From contig BLAL01000040.1 in NCBI GenBank assembly GCA_015698045.1, forward strand, positions 1,094,501 through 1,158,500: 64,000 bases of DNA, given 5' to 3'. The notes under the pieces are model-generated. The model searched no databases and had not been told where the DNA came from. It worked only from the letters and a program-made list of their open reading frames with translations. Positions 12,749 through 25,399 of the stretch are shown piece by piece; position 1 is the stretch's first letter; each line of letters starts with the position of its first letter. Both the position numbers and the translations under genes were made by a program. Origin of the DNA: Rhizophagus clarus (lineage: Eukaryota > Glomeromycota > Glomeromycetes > Glomerales > Glomeraceae).

Positions 12749-14446
12749 ATGGAATCGCAGAATGACTTCTCATTATCCCATAATGACAAAAAAAATGATT
12801 ATGATGTACCCAAACCCATAGTAGACACGTATCTTCGTTCGCCAATATTTCAAGGTATCATCCTTGGTTGGATTGCTTCTATTTCGATAATAATATTATT
12901 TATCTTTGCAGGAACATTAAGTCAAATGATAAACTTAAACGTTATATGGGACTTGCGTATTGGTCTCTTTTTATCGATAGTAACAATAATCACAAGAATA
13001 ATGTCTATCGTTGTAGGTTTCATGTTGCCAGCTATTTTAGCAGGAATACTTTCTTTCATTCAAATACCAATTCTAAAAGTGTCAGGTGTAACAATCATTA
13101 AATTATTGGATGCTTCCATGACTCGCAGCTTATGGAGTACTTTAACAGCCTGTTTTAACTCTGGTCGAACTTATAAACTCACTATAATAGTTGTTTCAGT
13201 ATTGATGTGGCAATATATAACTTCAGCTGTTGATTTATATGTCCATATCTCCGCCATTGAAAATCTTCAACGATTACCTGGTCAAGTCATTTCAAGTGCG
13301 AGGGCAATAAACATAGCAACAAATTGTTCTGAAACATTTCCTCCTTTTGATACTTGTGGTCAATGGGAAGCAGCTACTAACAGTGGAATATTGGATCCTG
13401 CGAGAGCATTGGAAACTTACAAAAACACAAGCAAGACATTACAAGTTTGGCTTGCTGATGGTGGAGTTTACCTTTTACAATCCTCGCCCCCAGTGCAAGC
13501 CTATTCATATTCTGGGTCAGGTATTTTCTTACAACCCTCTTGTGAGCCTATCAGTAAGATATGCAATTTAGAAGCAGCTTATGGTGCAGCAACAACATAC
13601 ACGTGCCCTAAATCATTATGGTCTGTTTCGGGAAACACACAATTTAATAGTGGTCTAAATAATGCGGATGTAAACATTACATCATTAACTAATGATCTAG
13701 CAAGAAACATTTTTATATCTTCTAATCCAATACATGCAATTGTTTCTGCACGATACCCCAGAGGGGGATTAAAGAATTACGATGATGAATTTATAAACGA
13801 AGTGCATGGTGACCTTTCAATCCTATTGCATTGCCAAATATTTGCCTTCCCAATTGAATATGTGATCACTCTTGGGTCAATAAATGCAACCGCTTTTGGA
13901 AATCTAACCAACCCACAGCTTGTAGCCCTTACTGGCGCATCAACTCGTATGAATCAGCAAGCAGCCACTGATGTTGCTGACTTAGTATATAGTGGAAATA
14001 GTACTTTGTTTGCTAATGGATTTGCACAACAATGGGCTATAGCAACTATTGCTTCATATACTGGCGCAGTACAAGAAAATGAGGAAAATGGAAAAGAGTA
14101 CAATTATGTGCTTGAATTAATTAAAAACCAAACTGTTGTTCCACTTTCTGCTGTCTCACTTTATGCTATTATTATTATATTGCCGCCATTAATCTATTCC
14201 TGTATATGCCTTTATTCTTTAAAAAATTGGTCCAATGATATACGTATCAACTGGATACTTGCTGAATTCATCTGTATACCACAGAGATTACTTTATCAAA
14301 CCTTAATTGGTGAACATTATGTAGATGATGCTTGTTTAAAAAATCTAACAATACAAGAAAAAAACCTTAAAAAAGTTGAATTTGATATTAAAGTAGTAGA
14401 TGATCATATAGTACCTCAAAAATTAAAAAATGAAATTCAATTATAA
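12749..14446 (+). CDS. Putative multi-pass membrane protein with large extracellular domain
   Basis: Intronless frame of 565 residues starting at the ATG in AAAAAATGG at 12749. An in-frame ATG 63 bp upstream would add 21 residues but precedes a less plausible N-terminus. Hydrophobic segments lie at about residues 34-57, 71-91, 93-110, 143-165 and 464-491. Between the fourth and fifth is a loop of roughly 300 residues with several cysteines and N-x-S/T sequons (NCS, NTS, NIT, NAT, NLT, NST, NQT). That suggests a glycosylated, disulfide-bonded domain outside the cell or in a lumen. The C-terminal ~74 residues are polar and charged, probably cytosolic. I do not recognise a named family. Composition is more gene-like than its flanks, and nothing is broken. 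Confidence 0.8.
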   Translation: MESQNDFSLSHNDKKNDYDVPKPIVDTYLRSPIFQGIILGWIASISIIILFIFAGTLSQMINLNVIWDLRIGLFLSIVTIITRIMSIVVGFMLPAILAGILSFIQIPILKVSGVTIIKLLDASMTRSLWSTLTACFNSGRTYKLTIIVVSVLMWQYITSAVDLYVHISAIENLQRLPGQVISSARAINIATNCSETFPPFDTCGQWEAATNSGILDPARALETYKNTSKTLQVWLADGGVYLLQSSPPVQAYSYSGSGIFLQPSCEPISKICNLEAAYGAATTYTCPKSLWSVSGNTQFNSGLNNADVNITSLTNDLARNIFISSNPIHAIVSARYPRGGLKNYDDEFINEVHGDLSILLHCQIFAFPIEYVITLGSINATAFGNLTNPQLVALTGASTRMNQQAATDVADLVYSGNSTLFANGFAQQWAIATIASYTGAVQENEENGKEYNYVLELIKNQTVVPLSAVSLYAIIIILPPLIYSCICLYSLKNWSNDIRINWILAEFICIPQRLLYQTLIGEHYVDDACLKNLTIQEKNLKKVEFDIKVVDDHIVPQKLKNEIQL

Positions 14447-14545
14447 TGTATTAATTTAATCATTTTTATTTTAATTATTTAAGACTTTAATTAGTATCAT
14501 CTTTCTTATATTTGCTAATATTTGTAATATAATTTTTACATTATA

Positions 14546-15310
14546 CAGTGTGTAACAAAAAAAGTTGCCACAATAAAAAGTAGCATTTTTTAATGATTAT
14601 ACAAGATAATTGGAAAAAACTATTTTTATTAAAGAGCTTGATAAATATACTATCAACTACAAATCCTTTAAAATAGTTGTTCTACAGATATTTTTTTTTA
14701 AAATAAATTCATTTCACTTTTTTTATCATATGCAAAATCTTTATGTATTTTTTATAAAATAATTTCAACTTTCAATTAATAATACAGATATTAATCTTTG
14801 TTATAAATGAATTTTATAGTAAAAAAATACTATTCCTGCAATATTTTTACATAAAAATGTAAAAATGGTCATTTGTTATATGATAAAAGTATTTTCTCTT
14901 TTTAATAAGCTATAGATCATTAATCTACATATTATAATAAAATTCTTAGTTAAATGGGTAATTATTTTAATTATACTTAAAAATATTTATCTATTTGAAC
15001 TTTTGAAATTACATCCAATAATATGAAGAGAAATACTTACTTATAATATTTTTTTTTTTTGTTAAATAAGTGTTATCAGAATAATATTGAAAAATAATAA
15101 TAATCAATTTAAAATCAAACTATAATTTTGTATAATATATATTTATAGAAGAAAATGCAAATAAACAACCCTTTTTTGTATATAAATGCTTTTAATAGAA
15201 TATTAATAAGTTAAATAAAATATGTGAAATACAAAAAATGAAAGCATTTTAATATTTATTATATAAAAAAAAATTATTTTCAGGACAGCAACTTTTTTTG
15301 TTATACACTA
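14546..15310. mobile_element. Tc1/mariner-type non-autonomous element (765 bp)
   Basis: The left end reads CAGTGTGTAACAAAAAAAGT. The right end, read on the minus strand, is TAGTGTATAACAAAAAAAGT, giving inverted repeats of about 25 bp. TA flanks both ends (14544-14545 and 15311-15312). The interior is almost pure A+T with no transposase. It begins 100 bp after the membrane-protein stop codon and may overlap that gene's 3' untranslated region. Confidence 0.75.
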
Positions 15311-15699
15311 TATATTTTTCAAAATCTTTCAAATTATCATAAAATATAAATTATAATTATATAATATTACTAAACAAATTTTTATTTTTATTAATTAAAT
15401 AATTTAATATTAACTAGATAAGTTTTTGACATTCTTTATTTATAATACATTTTTACTAAAATATACTATTAATCAATTCTTTTAAAATTTGCAAATACTA
15501 TATTAAATTTAAAGTAATAAAGTTGTTTATACTATATACTGTATATTACTTACTAATTAATATATGTAATTTAAATATTTATAAAAAATTTTGAAATAAA
15601 AATTAATAAAATATTTTAAAATATACTAATTAATACTAATAGTTTAATATTAGTCAATAAATAAATAATTATTATTATTCATACTTTTAATTTTATTAT

Positions 15700-16062
15700 C
15701 ACAGGTCGAAATTAGTTAAATAGGGTATCAATAGAGTATCAATAGGTTATCAATCAGCTATCAATAAGCTACTCTATTGGTAGCCTATTGAATTTGCGCC
15801 ATAATCCGTCACCAATCGGGCAGGCTGATTGATAGCCGATTGATAACTTATTGATAACCTATTAGTATCCTATTGGTATTTTTATTAAATAGGGTATCAA
15901 TAGGGTATCAATAGGTTATCAATAGGTTATCAATCAGCTTGCCTGATTGGTGACGAATTATGGCGCAAGTTCAATAGGCTACCAATAGGGTAGCCTATTG
16001 ATAGCCGATTGATAACCTATTGATGCCCTATTGATACCCTATTTAACTAATTTCGACCTGTG
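15700..16062. mobile_element. Foldback element built on TATCAATAGG repeats
   Basis: The ends are long inverted repeats: CACAGGTCGAAATTAGTTAA at the left and its reverse complement at the right. The complementarity runs nearly to the middle, so the 363-bp block is essentially one long palindrome with arms of about 175 bp. Each arm contains many iterations of a 10-bp motif TATCAATAGG or close variants, plus a paired unique segment (GCGCCATAATCCGTCACCAA and its partner). The target duplication is short or ambiguous (possibly TAT). There is no coding capacity. Confidence 0.85.
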
Positions 16063-19000
16063 TATTTATATTTTTTATAATTTAAATTAAAAAAATTTGG
16101 CCAAATAATATTATTTATCTAATATTTTTTAATTAATAATAATCAAAATATTATATATATTAAACTATATATAATATATTAATAATTAACTATTATAATA
16201 ATATTAATGAATAAGAAGAACTTTTTTCTATATATCTGTAAATCAAATTTTTATGGAAGAAAAAATTTTTTATTTTTGCTTTTACTTGTTATTTTATTAA
16301 CAAACTCAACTTTATAAGTATCTGAAATGGTTTTATAGCTAGTCTTATTAATATATAAAAAAATAGTTTATCAGCTGATCATTTTTATAATATTTATATT
16401 CTAGGTTTCTTAAAAGATTTTATAAAGTTAACCCAGTCTTTTGCACTATTATAAGTACTGGCCTATTATTAATAGATCAGTTTCTTTTTCAACAAAAAAA
16501 ATAAAGTATTCTTATTAGTAAGTTGAAACCAGAAATTGAGTATTATCCTACTATTATTACTAGCCTATTGGTCATTTTACTTAACATTTTCTCTTAGACA
16601 ACTAACTTATAATAATAGTAATTTTTAATTTAAAAGTGCACTAAGAATTAGTGTAATAATAATAAAATCCAAATATAGAAATTTTTGGAGATCCAATATA
16701 CTAATCAGATTTCTCAATAAATTTTAATAATATATACAATATATTAGACAACATACTTTTTTTATCAAACTAATGCTGTCATATATTACCTGTCATACTT
16801 TTATTCAAAATTCAAAAAAAAATTACTAAAAAGAAAATAAAGAAACAGTTTAAACTGCAATTATCTTGCTTTTCAAACAAGTTTTCAGTACTTACTTTTA
16901 GCAATGAATCATTTGAATATATATCCTTTAAATTCTTAAGATCAAGGACAGTTATTTTTAATAACAACATATTTTTTTTTTCTTTTATACTGCTTAAGTA
17001 ATTAAAATGTGATTCTAAGATTATTTTAATACCTAATAATAATAAGAAAAAATTAAAACAGAAAAAGATAGATAAATCTTTTACTAATAAAAATATTATC
17101 ATTATTGGTTATTGACTTTAGAAAAAGAGTAGGTACAATTATTAAATCTAGTAATTTATAATATACTAGTGAAATGTGATAACTATATACTTTTTGTAAA
17201 TTTATAGTAATAGGATAAAGTTATTTCAGCTAGTATTAGGATGCATAAGAAATATTTATTAGCAAAGATAAATTGATTCTGAATCACAAGTATCTTAAAT
17301 ATTATAATGGAAAGGATTAAACTGTCAATCTAGAAGGAATTCCAGTCTGATAGTTTTTAACATTTTGAAATCTTTTAAAAAGAAAATAATACAAGAAATT
17401 TTAAGCTATTATTCAAAATATTTTAGATGATATAATGGGTATTTCCCTCTTTTCAAATAATTGACTATATTAGTTTTTAATGAATAGTAATTTTAAATCT
17501 TTTAAGATTATTAAAGAAGCAAATAAAATTCAAAAACTGTTGATATATGGAATAATATTTCCATTAAAATTAATAATTTACAGCTTTAAAATAACAAAAA
17601 AGTTTTCTAGTACAGTTATTTCACTTTTAACTTTAAGAATTTTCATAAACTTATTCAAATTGGAAATATAAATAATACTTCTTCTTCAAAGAAAGTCTCT
17701 GAATCTAATTGTATTTCTTTAGGTTTTAATACTAACAATTACAATAAGAATCTAATTGGAATTCTAAATTTTGGTCAGTTTAACAAAAAAATCTCTCAAT
17801 CAAAAAATAATTAGTCCTCTAAGCTGAATATGAAATATCTTATAATTGAATTGAAGGTATTATTGAAATATTTTGTTTAATTAGATTAATGGAATGAAAA
17901 TTTGGCATTTTTTAAAACTCTCTCAAAAATGATAATTATTTTTTAATTTGTTTTTAGTTTTAATTGATTCTAAAATTTTTTTTTTTCTGTTTTATTTTCT
18001 TTATTCTTTAAATAATTCTATAAATAGACTTCCTAAAGATATTAACCATAATTTAAAAAAATGCTATAATACAAAATTTTTATGTGTCATAATTAATTAA
18101 AGCTATAAAAATCCTATAGCCGTAATTCAAAATTTTATAAAAAATAATTAAGGCTAACATTTTTAAGACTTTCTACTATATATTTTGAAAATAGGTTATA
18201 GATAGAATATATTTGTAACTAGTAAGAAATAGGTAAGCTTCGAAATTTATATAAAAAGATCTGGATTTTAATAAAACTCTTAATGCATTCTTTAACTAAA
18301 AAAAAATAATAATAATATTGATATTTATATTAAAATAGAATAATATTTATATTGAATCACATCTTTATAATTTTATTAAATTATTTACTAATATTACAAT
18401 TTTGAAATTTTTTTCAATTTTAATTAAAACTTAAAATATTGACTTTCTGATATTTCTATTAATTAGTATTTCACTTTTAATATAATTAATTCTAATCTTG
18501 TTTATAAGTCTCAAACTTCTTTTAAGGATTTATTTTATAAATTCTTTAAAGTTAAACTTTTTTTTAAATAATTATCTAATTTGAAACATACAAAATAATA
18601 TTTTTTTAATTTTTATAATAATATAGATTGTATTCTTTGTTGTGGTCTTTTTCTGGAAACATTATTTTATATTTAAATTTATTATAAACCAATTTATTTT
18701 ACTTATTTACTTTTAAGAAATTATTTAGTACTGTTCATATTTGTATTTTTACATTTACATTTAAATAACTTAAATTAAAAAAGAATAAGCAATTTGGTGA
18801 AAGCTTGGATAAAGCAAATACAAACAAATTGTTATTGATTCTAATTTAAATACTTTGCTATTAGTAAGTTAAACTTGGAAAATAACTAAATACTTTGCCA
18901 TTGGTAAGTTAAACTCGAAAGATAAAATATGATTAAATTAGGATTATTAGATGAAGTAATAAACATAATATACCAAAATTACTGTATTAACATAAAAACT

Positions 19001-19147
19001 AATTTTAATCACTAACATTTATTGGATAATATGAATCTTTATTAAAATAAATTACATCGTTAAATTCTATTCTGAAGTTATAGACTATATAAATAAATAA
19101 TTTATAAAACACATCTCTCCCCAAAAAAAATTTAAAAGTTCAAAACT
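16063..19147. other. Very A+T-rich intergenic block
   Basis: No supported gene. Short open frames, for example 17480-17671 and an asparagine/serine-rich frame at 17641-17814, may be relics of decayed coding sequence, but stops and homopolymers surround them and no domain is recognisable. Confidence 0.5.
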
Positions 19148-20192
19148 TTACGCGTAATGATCGTCTTCATTAAAGTCATCATCTTCATCGCTCTCGCTTT
19201 CAAGTTCCATTAGATTTTCCTCTTCCTCTTCTTCCTCCTCTTCCTCCTCTTCCTCCTCTTCATACTCATCAAGTTCATCGTCGTATTCATCATCTGAATT
19301 GTATGGTGCATAATATTGACAAGTCGGCGCATGATAATGATTACCATGCGTACGAATATTTTCGTAGTCGCCAAGGCACCTATTCCGATTTAAGGGAAAG
19401 TTAAAAAAGCGACAAGAATTCCTAGAGGGGAAAATAATTAAATACATACAACCAACAGAATTCGTAACCACAACGACAACTCATGTGATCACATCCATCA
19501 TTCTTCTCAATAGACATGTAACAACTCGGACATTGTTTTGTATGACGTTCATGATAAGCACGATTAGCGACAAAATCTTCGGATTGCAGTTGTTCGTTGA
19601 ATTGTGAGCAGGTTAAACCACTATGCCAAGGTACATCGTGCGTGAAACAGGACTTTGCGCCGCAAGCCCCACAAGTAATTATGGGTAATCTATCTATTGT
19701 TGATAGTGAAAAATTAGCATAGGAAAAACAGAACAATTCTGGAATGATTAAAATTGGCTTACCTCCTGTCGTGTGTTCTTGACCAGAACCACACTTTTGG
19801 GCCTTGCACCAACGAAAATCAGGGAGCTTACGAATGGCAGCGCGCAAAAGCAATGTGTCATATCTTACGTAAAAGGAAATACATTTAGTAGCCTGCACAG
19901 GTGAAAAATTCTATATAAATTCAAAATTAAAGGAAAGCAAAAGTAAAATTTTACATCACCTTTCAAATAAATCCTTTGACGCCAATCTTCTAATATCTTC
20001 GTACGTTAACTCGGTTGAACAGCGGGACTTTGGACACCGCACTTGGACATCTCCTTTAGAGTTCAATTCGGCTTCTATGTGACGCTTGATACAAACAGAA
20101 CAAACATCATCATGACCACAGAGAGAAGATATCTGTTGAATTATTGAATAGTCTTCGCAACAAACACTGCATTCTGGTTTCGTTTCCGTCAT
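19148..20192 (-). CDS. RBR (RING-IBR-RING) E3 ubiquitin-protein ligase, four exons
   Basis: Exons deduced as 20192-19960, 19863-19763, 19693-19450 and 19379-19148 join to 269 residues in one frame. Introns are 96, 69 and 70 nt, with GTGATG, GTAAGC and GTATGT donors. RING1 ligands: C8, C11, C25, H27, C31, C34, C53, C58. IBR: C97, C102, C119, C122, C127, H130, H135, C140. RING2: C166, C169, C184, C186, C191, C194. C179 in the DGCDHMSC motif corresponds to the catalytic cysteine of RBR ligases such as parkin and HHARI, which takes ubiquitin as a thioester before transfer to substrate. The last ~45 residues are an acidic tail with a long glutamate run encoded by a TTCCTC-type microsatellite on the plus strand. 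The protein is short for the family and lacks the N-terminal regulatory and C-terminal Ariadne domains. Translation starts at 20192 because the upstream in-frame codon is TTG. Confidence 0.9.
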
Positions 20193-22024
20193 TACAATAA
20201 TGAGCCGTGTGTGCAAGAAAAAGGGTTAACCTTTTTATGTAAAAACCAGCCCACCCCAATTCGGCACGTCAAAAACCGGTTTGTATTTACGTGTACAAAA
20301 TCATATGTCTGATACTGCGGTCAATAAACCAAAAAAAAGTCCCACGTTATTTGTCACATGGTAAATCCTTATTTCCATCTGAATGGTCCAGCTTATATGT
20401 ATCAATCAAATAGATATTCAAAACATAAATCCACTTCCTCAATTCATGATATAGGCAAACCTTCATCAATTATCTTCTGATCTTTGTGTTAATTTCGATA
20501 ATTCTAACTTTGGCTAAAAGCTAAACTGAGGCATGATTAATCATAACTATTTGCAGCCGGTAACTAATATTCAAATTTATGATAATGTAAAACATCGACA
20601 AGTCTGTAGTGTCATGGTCGAAAACTCAACTTGCTTTGCAAAAAAATTTTTGAAATATTTTGTCTTTTTTGTCGGCTCTCGTCTATCCTTCACAACAATA
20701 AATAAAACTATTACACAATTGTTTGATATTCCGCGCGTTTAGTGTAAAACGGCAAATGCGAGCTAATAATAATCACTTTATATTAGCAAATGTACTTTTT
20801 TTTTGCTTAGAGGTTGAGAAATGATAGTATGGTTTTCAAACCAGCTGTGGTAACCGTATAATAATCGAAGACATCCTCGTCAAGCAGTTTACGTGTCTCT
20901 TCATTTCACGTAAAACTTTCAGTTGAATCTCTTGGCTAAACCTTCGAATATGTTAAGTTGTACTTGTTGAACCTTGCCCTCTATGACACAAATAAGATTT
21001 CCCAGCTTTCTGAAAAATAGAATACGGATTGGACTAAAGTCCCGAACTATTATATTAATGGTTTTAGTCTAAGGGAATTATCCGGTACCTTATTGCATAA
21101 GCGACTCGTCTGGGACAAAGACTTCGTATTCAAGCCTCATTGGCGAATTTCTTTCTTGTGACATCTTTAACGCTACGAATGGAAGTGTGAGAATACGGGT
21201 CAGTGATTAATACAATTCGCATACAACTTGACGCGATTTTTGAGTTCAGATTTTAATCACGTGCTGAATGCGCACATGATTTCGATATTTATCAGTTATC
21301 ATTATCTGTTATCAGTTATGCACAATGAGTGCGCGCAGTGTGCGCGTGCACGGTGCACGTTAAATTTCAAACACTGGACTCACAGTAACTTCTACTTCCA
21401 ATGACTACTACTTAAAATTTTACAAATTAATGATTTTCATAAAGTCGTTGGTTGAATCATTCAACTCAACCTGACTTGGAAAATGAAGAATCAAAGAAAG
21501 ATATTGAACGGAAGCCAATGAACTTACATACTCAAAATGCCAAAATTGAGGTCTCACTCTTATTACCCAAGAGAACGCATTTAATGTTATTAAATTCTAT
21601 TTATTTGCTTTTATAGCAAACAAAGACGAAAACTGACCATTGCGAGAAAATTACAAACATGGACGAGATGATTTTAAGTATTTGTGTTTTAAGGGACCTA
21701 TTAATGAAATAACAAAATAGTCAACATAAAAGTGAACGTAACTTTATAGCCAAATCAAATCCTGACTTTTTTATTTTAATTTGCAACTTATATACTTTTC
21801 ACACTCATCAAATAAGAGTTACTTCCATTCCTGGAACAAAACGATAGAAGTACAACGTTATCATTTACAAGTAGAGTATCTAGTTCACCGAGAAAAACGT
21901 CTTATTGCATCATTAACTGTTAGCGCAAAAATTTGTAAATTTGCAAGTTGAGAGGTCTTTAGTGTAGTTTCTGTTTATTGAACTATTCTCGATAACGGCG
22001 AAAAGACATCAACAATAAAAGATT
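20193..22024. other. Intergenic, upstream of the RBR gene
   Basis: No supported gene. A short patch around 21320-21360 (GCGCGCAGTGTGCGCGTGCA) is unusually rich in CpG for this window. The ORF at 20533-20742 is low-information. Confidence 0.5.
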
Positions 22025-22336
22025 TAGTCCTTCTATCTAAGCCAGAGAGATGGAGAAGTTTACTTGCTTCCAGATAATCAGGTACCATACACCGTTAGTG
22101 CCAATAAAGTACTATTCTTTAATAAGTTAAGTTTCTCAGATACTTTGAACAGGACAGCTGATGACAAAAGATGGAACAGAGTTATGTTTACAAATAAATG
22201 CAAAAAGCTCATCAGAATCATCAGACAACCTCTTAGATATATGGTTGTTGACGACTTACAGGATGGTTTGCTTCCAACATTCGAGTACGGTTTTGCAGAC
22301 ATCACCTTAAATCTGAATATTGCATTTATCCCATAG
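22025..22336 (+). CDS. Hypothetical short open frame, possibly an exon
   Basis: An open frame of about 104 codons ends in TAG at 22336 (...TLNLNIAFIP). The segment DTLNRTADDKRWNRVMFTNK is protein-like in composition, but no ATG opens the frame at a sensible place. It could be the last exon of a gene whose upstream exons I cannot place, a relic, or chance. A 75-residue minus-strand frame overlaps it. No family recognised. Confidence 0.22.
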
Positions 22337-22779
22337 TTTATATTAATCAGCTCATTGCTGGAATTTATGTATGTATTATTTTGAAAATTTATTTACAGGT
22401 GATCGTTAATGAAAATGGTAGAATAAAAATAGAAATGATAAGGATGAAGATAGAGATGGCGGTGATGATGAAGATGACAAGCTATTTCATAAATTTGAAA
22501 GCAATGAAAGGAAAGCAGATTTGAAGTTATTTTTGCGGACAAGCTCATGGAAAAGTCACAAGATCTACCTCGAACCTCTTATAGAACATTCAATTAATAT
22601 ACCGAAGCTTCCGTTCTTTTATTTTTATAGCTTTCTGTAAATATTACAGAAAGATAACAGAGCCAGTTTGCCATCAAATTAAAGAGTCAGGCAATACATG
22701 CAAGAGGAGTGGTGCACGATAATATTAGGTTGGAGAATATAATGGTACGTAGAAATTACTTTTAATAGATCACGATACG

Positions 22780-23410
22780 AATGGTATCTAACAACAAATT
22801 ACAATGATAAGAAAATAAAAAAAAATAAAATAATAAAAGAGATCATAATAAATAAATGAATAATGATAAAAATAAAAAAATAAATAATGAAAAGAAGTAA
22901 AAGAGATAAAGTAAAACAAGAAAGAATGGGATGGAATTAGAGAAAAAGGAAGAGAAGAAACGAAAAAAAGAAGAGGAGTATGACAAGGAACGAAAAAGGG
23001 GTGGGTGATAAGAAACAAAAAAAAAATAGTTAATGATAAGCGAAAAAGAGGAGAAGAGGAACGAAAGGAGAAGAGGGAGAATATGAAGAACAAAAAAAAA
23101 AAAGAAAATAATGAGAAACGAAAAAAAAGGAGAGTAAAAATGATGAGAAATAAAAGAAAGATAAGAAGTGATGAAGGACAAAAAGAAGGTAAAAAGAGTG
23201 ATGAGAAACGAAAGATAAGGTGAAATTGTGATGATGGATGGAAGGAAAGTGGGAAGAGTGATAAGGGACGAAAGGAAGCCGAAAAGAAGTAAAATAAGTG
23301 AAAAAATGAAATAAAAAAAGTGAAGCCCAAAACAAATGAACAAAATCTAAAAGTGAAATCACAAAAAATAGAAAAGCCCGACTGAAAAAAAAAAGAAAAA
23401 GATGGTTAGT
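22780..23410. repeat. Purine-rich, strand-asymmetric low-complexity tract
   Basis: The plus strand is almost entirely A and G (units such as GAAAAAG, AAGAGG, GATGAGAAACGAAA). It therefore gives long open frames that are artefacts: K/E/R-rich on plus, F/S/L-rich on minus. The irregular period argues against a simple microsatellite. No gene is called here. Confidence 0.8.
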
Positions 23411-25397
23411 AAAGAAATAAATTCTTAAATACTTCATGATTATGTAATCTACTAATCAAGGTACGGATAATTTATTTTGGGGCGAAAACTTCTTCGAAAA
23501 ATCAAAGTCCTTGCAATGTATTAATACTACACCTTTTATTTGCTGGATTTATTTGCATTACAACATAAATTACGTGCAGAATATCAGATAAAAAATGGAA
23601 GACAATGCGAAGGAAATCGTCACAGCGGGTCAGGACTAGCACCATACCTATCATCATGTAAGAGAGTGGAGGTTTTTGGAAGTGAACGTGGGATAGGGTA
23701 GTACACAAATAGGAGATGTAAAAACTCATGTATCACGGGATATGTCACCACGCTTCATTGCATTGTATTAATCACTTAATGATATTAATAAAGTAAGTCT
23801 ATACTTTGAACAATTAGATATTTATGAAATGAATCACATGAATCACATGAATCACAGGCTTAGTTGGCTAAGTTAATAAGATAATATGCCATATGACTAC
23901 AACCCTTATTCATTAAAAAAAATTATGTAAGTTTATGGTAGTAATAGTAGTGATGACATTTTCAAACATGTAACAATTATAATCTGATATATATAGATTA
24001 ACTCTTTCTCACAATTTCACTTTCCATATCTAAACAAGTATATAATATTAAATAATTCTATTAAACTTTTTTTTTGTTTAAATTGTTTATAAGGTCTAAG
24101 AAAGTGTTGATTATATTTCTTCCTTATAGCAATATGAATATAATATCTATGGAATAAATCTTCACCACAAGTACTTTTATATATGAATTCTTGTTACTAT
24201 AGTATTCATGCATAATTTTTCACTACAATATGCTTCTTTTGTGCATTAATCCCATTATTACATTTACTATAAGTTCTTTTACACATGAGTTCTCATTACC
24301 ATAAGTTTTTAAGCAAATGTATTTGTTACAATTTTTTATATAAATAATACTCATCATAATAAAAATAATAAATATGGAAAATTAACAAAAAATCATGGCC
24401 TCTAGAATTTGATTTAAAGATTCTACTTTATATTAAATAAGTTGTAATAAAAATTGAAAGTATTTTATTATTATATTTTATTTTAATTAATATATACTAA
24501 TTTGTTTATTTTTGAGTAAAATTAATTTAATTAATAAAATAACAGTAAGAGTTGATAAAGTTATTCATTAAAAAATTATAAATCATATTGATAATAATCT
24601 AATTTCTTTTAAATTTGCAATAAGTTTTATAGTTTTAATGTATTGTATTTTATTTTATATATAATATTATACTAATATTACATTTTTTAAAATAAAGTTA
24701 AAATATTGCATATGAATAAATTACTATTACTGTATATTTAACCTTTACAGTTTAAATAATTCAGAACTTGAAAAAATACTTATATATATAAAGTACTAAA
24801 ATGCTTAGTTAATATAAAACAATTTTATAATATAAAAATTTATAAATATTTAATTTTACCTAAAATTTTATTTGATGTAAAATAATTAATTTGCATTTTA
24901 TTATATTACTACAATTAGCAAAATCGTTAGTTAACATATTTTATAATCATTAATATGCAAATCTAAATCAAATTTTTTTACTTTTTAGATTTTAAATTAT
25001 AATTATAATATTCAAATTTACTATAATTCCATTTATTTACTTTTTTTTAAAAAAAAAAATAAATTTTTATAAAAATTTTATTAATTTAAAAACTTAAAAA
25101 TAAAAAAAAATTAATATTTTTAATATATATAACTTCTTTTTTATTTTTAAAAATTTTGTATTAATTTTTAAAAAAAAAAAATAAAATAAAATAAAATAAA
25201 AATATTAGAGAATACTTTTTCCTTTAATATTGTTAAATTCAAATTGGATTAAATTAAATTAAATCAAATTAATAAGATCAATACCAGTTGATTTAAAAAT
25301 TTTTAAATTACAATTTAGTTCAGTTTAACTTAACTTTGAAGCTAATGGAATTAAATCAATAAAATTAATGAGGATTTATAATAGCTAAAATTAATTA
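23411..25397. other. Intergenic, becoming extremely A+T-rich
   Basis: No supported gene. From about 24000 G and C almost vanish, which marks the left edge of the transposon-rich block. Confidence 0.5.
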
Positions 25398-25399
25398 TA

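Noticed and set aside
22788..23437. Overlapping long ORFs on both strands (F/S/L-rich on minus, K/E/R-rich on plus)
   Set aside because: They are a by-product of the purine-only strand, which contains few stop codons in these frames; composition is low complexity with no domain.
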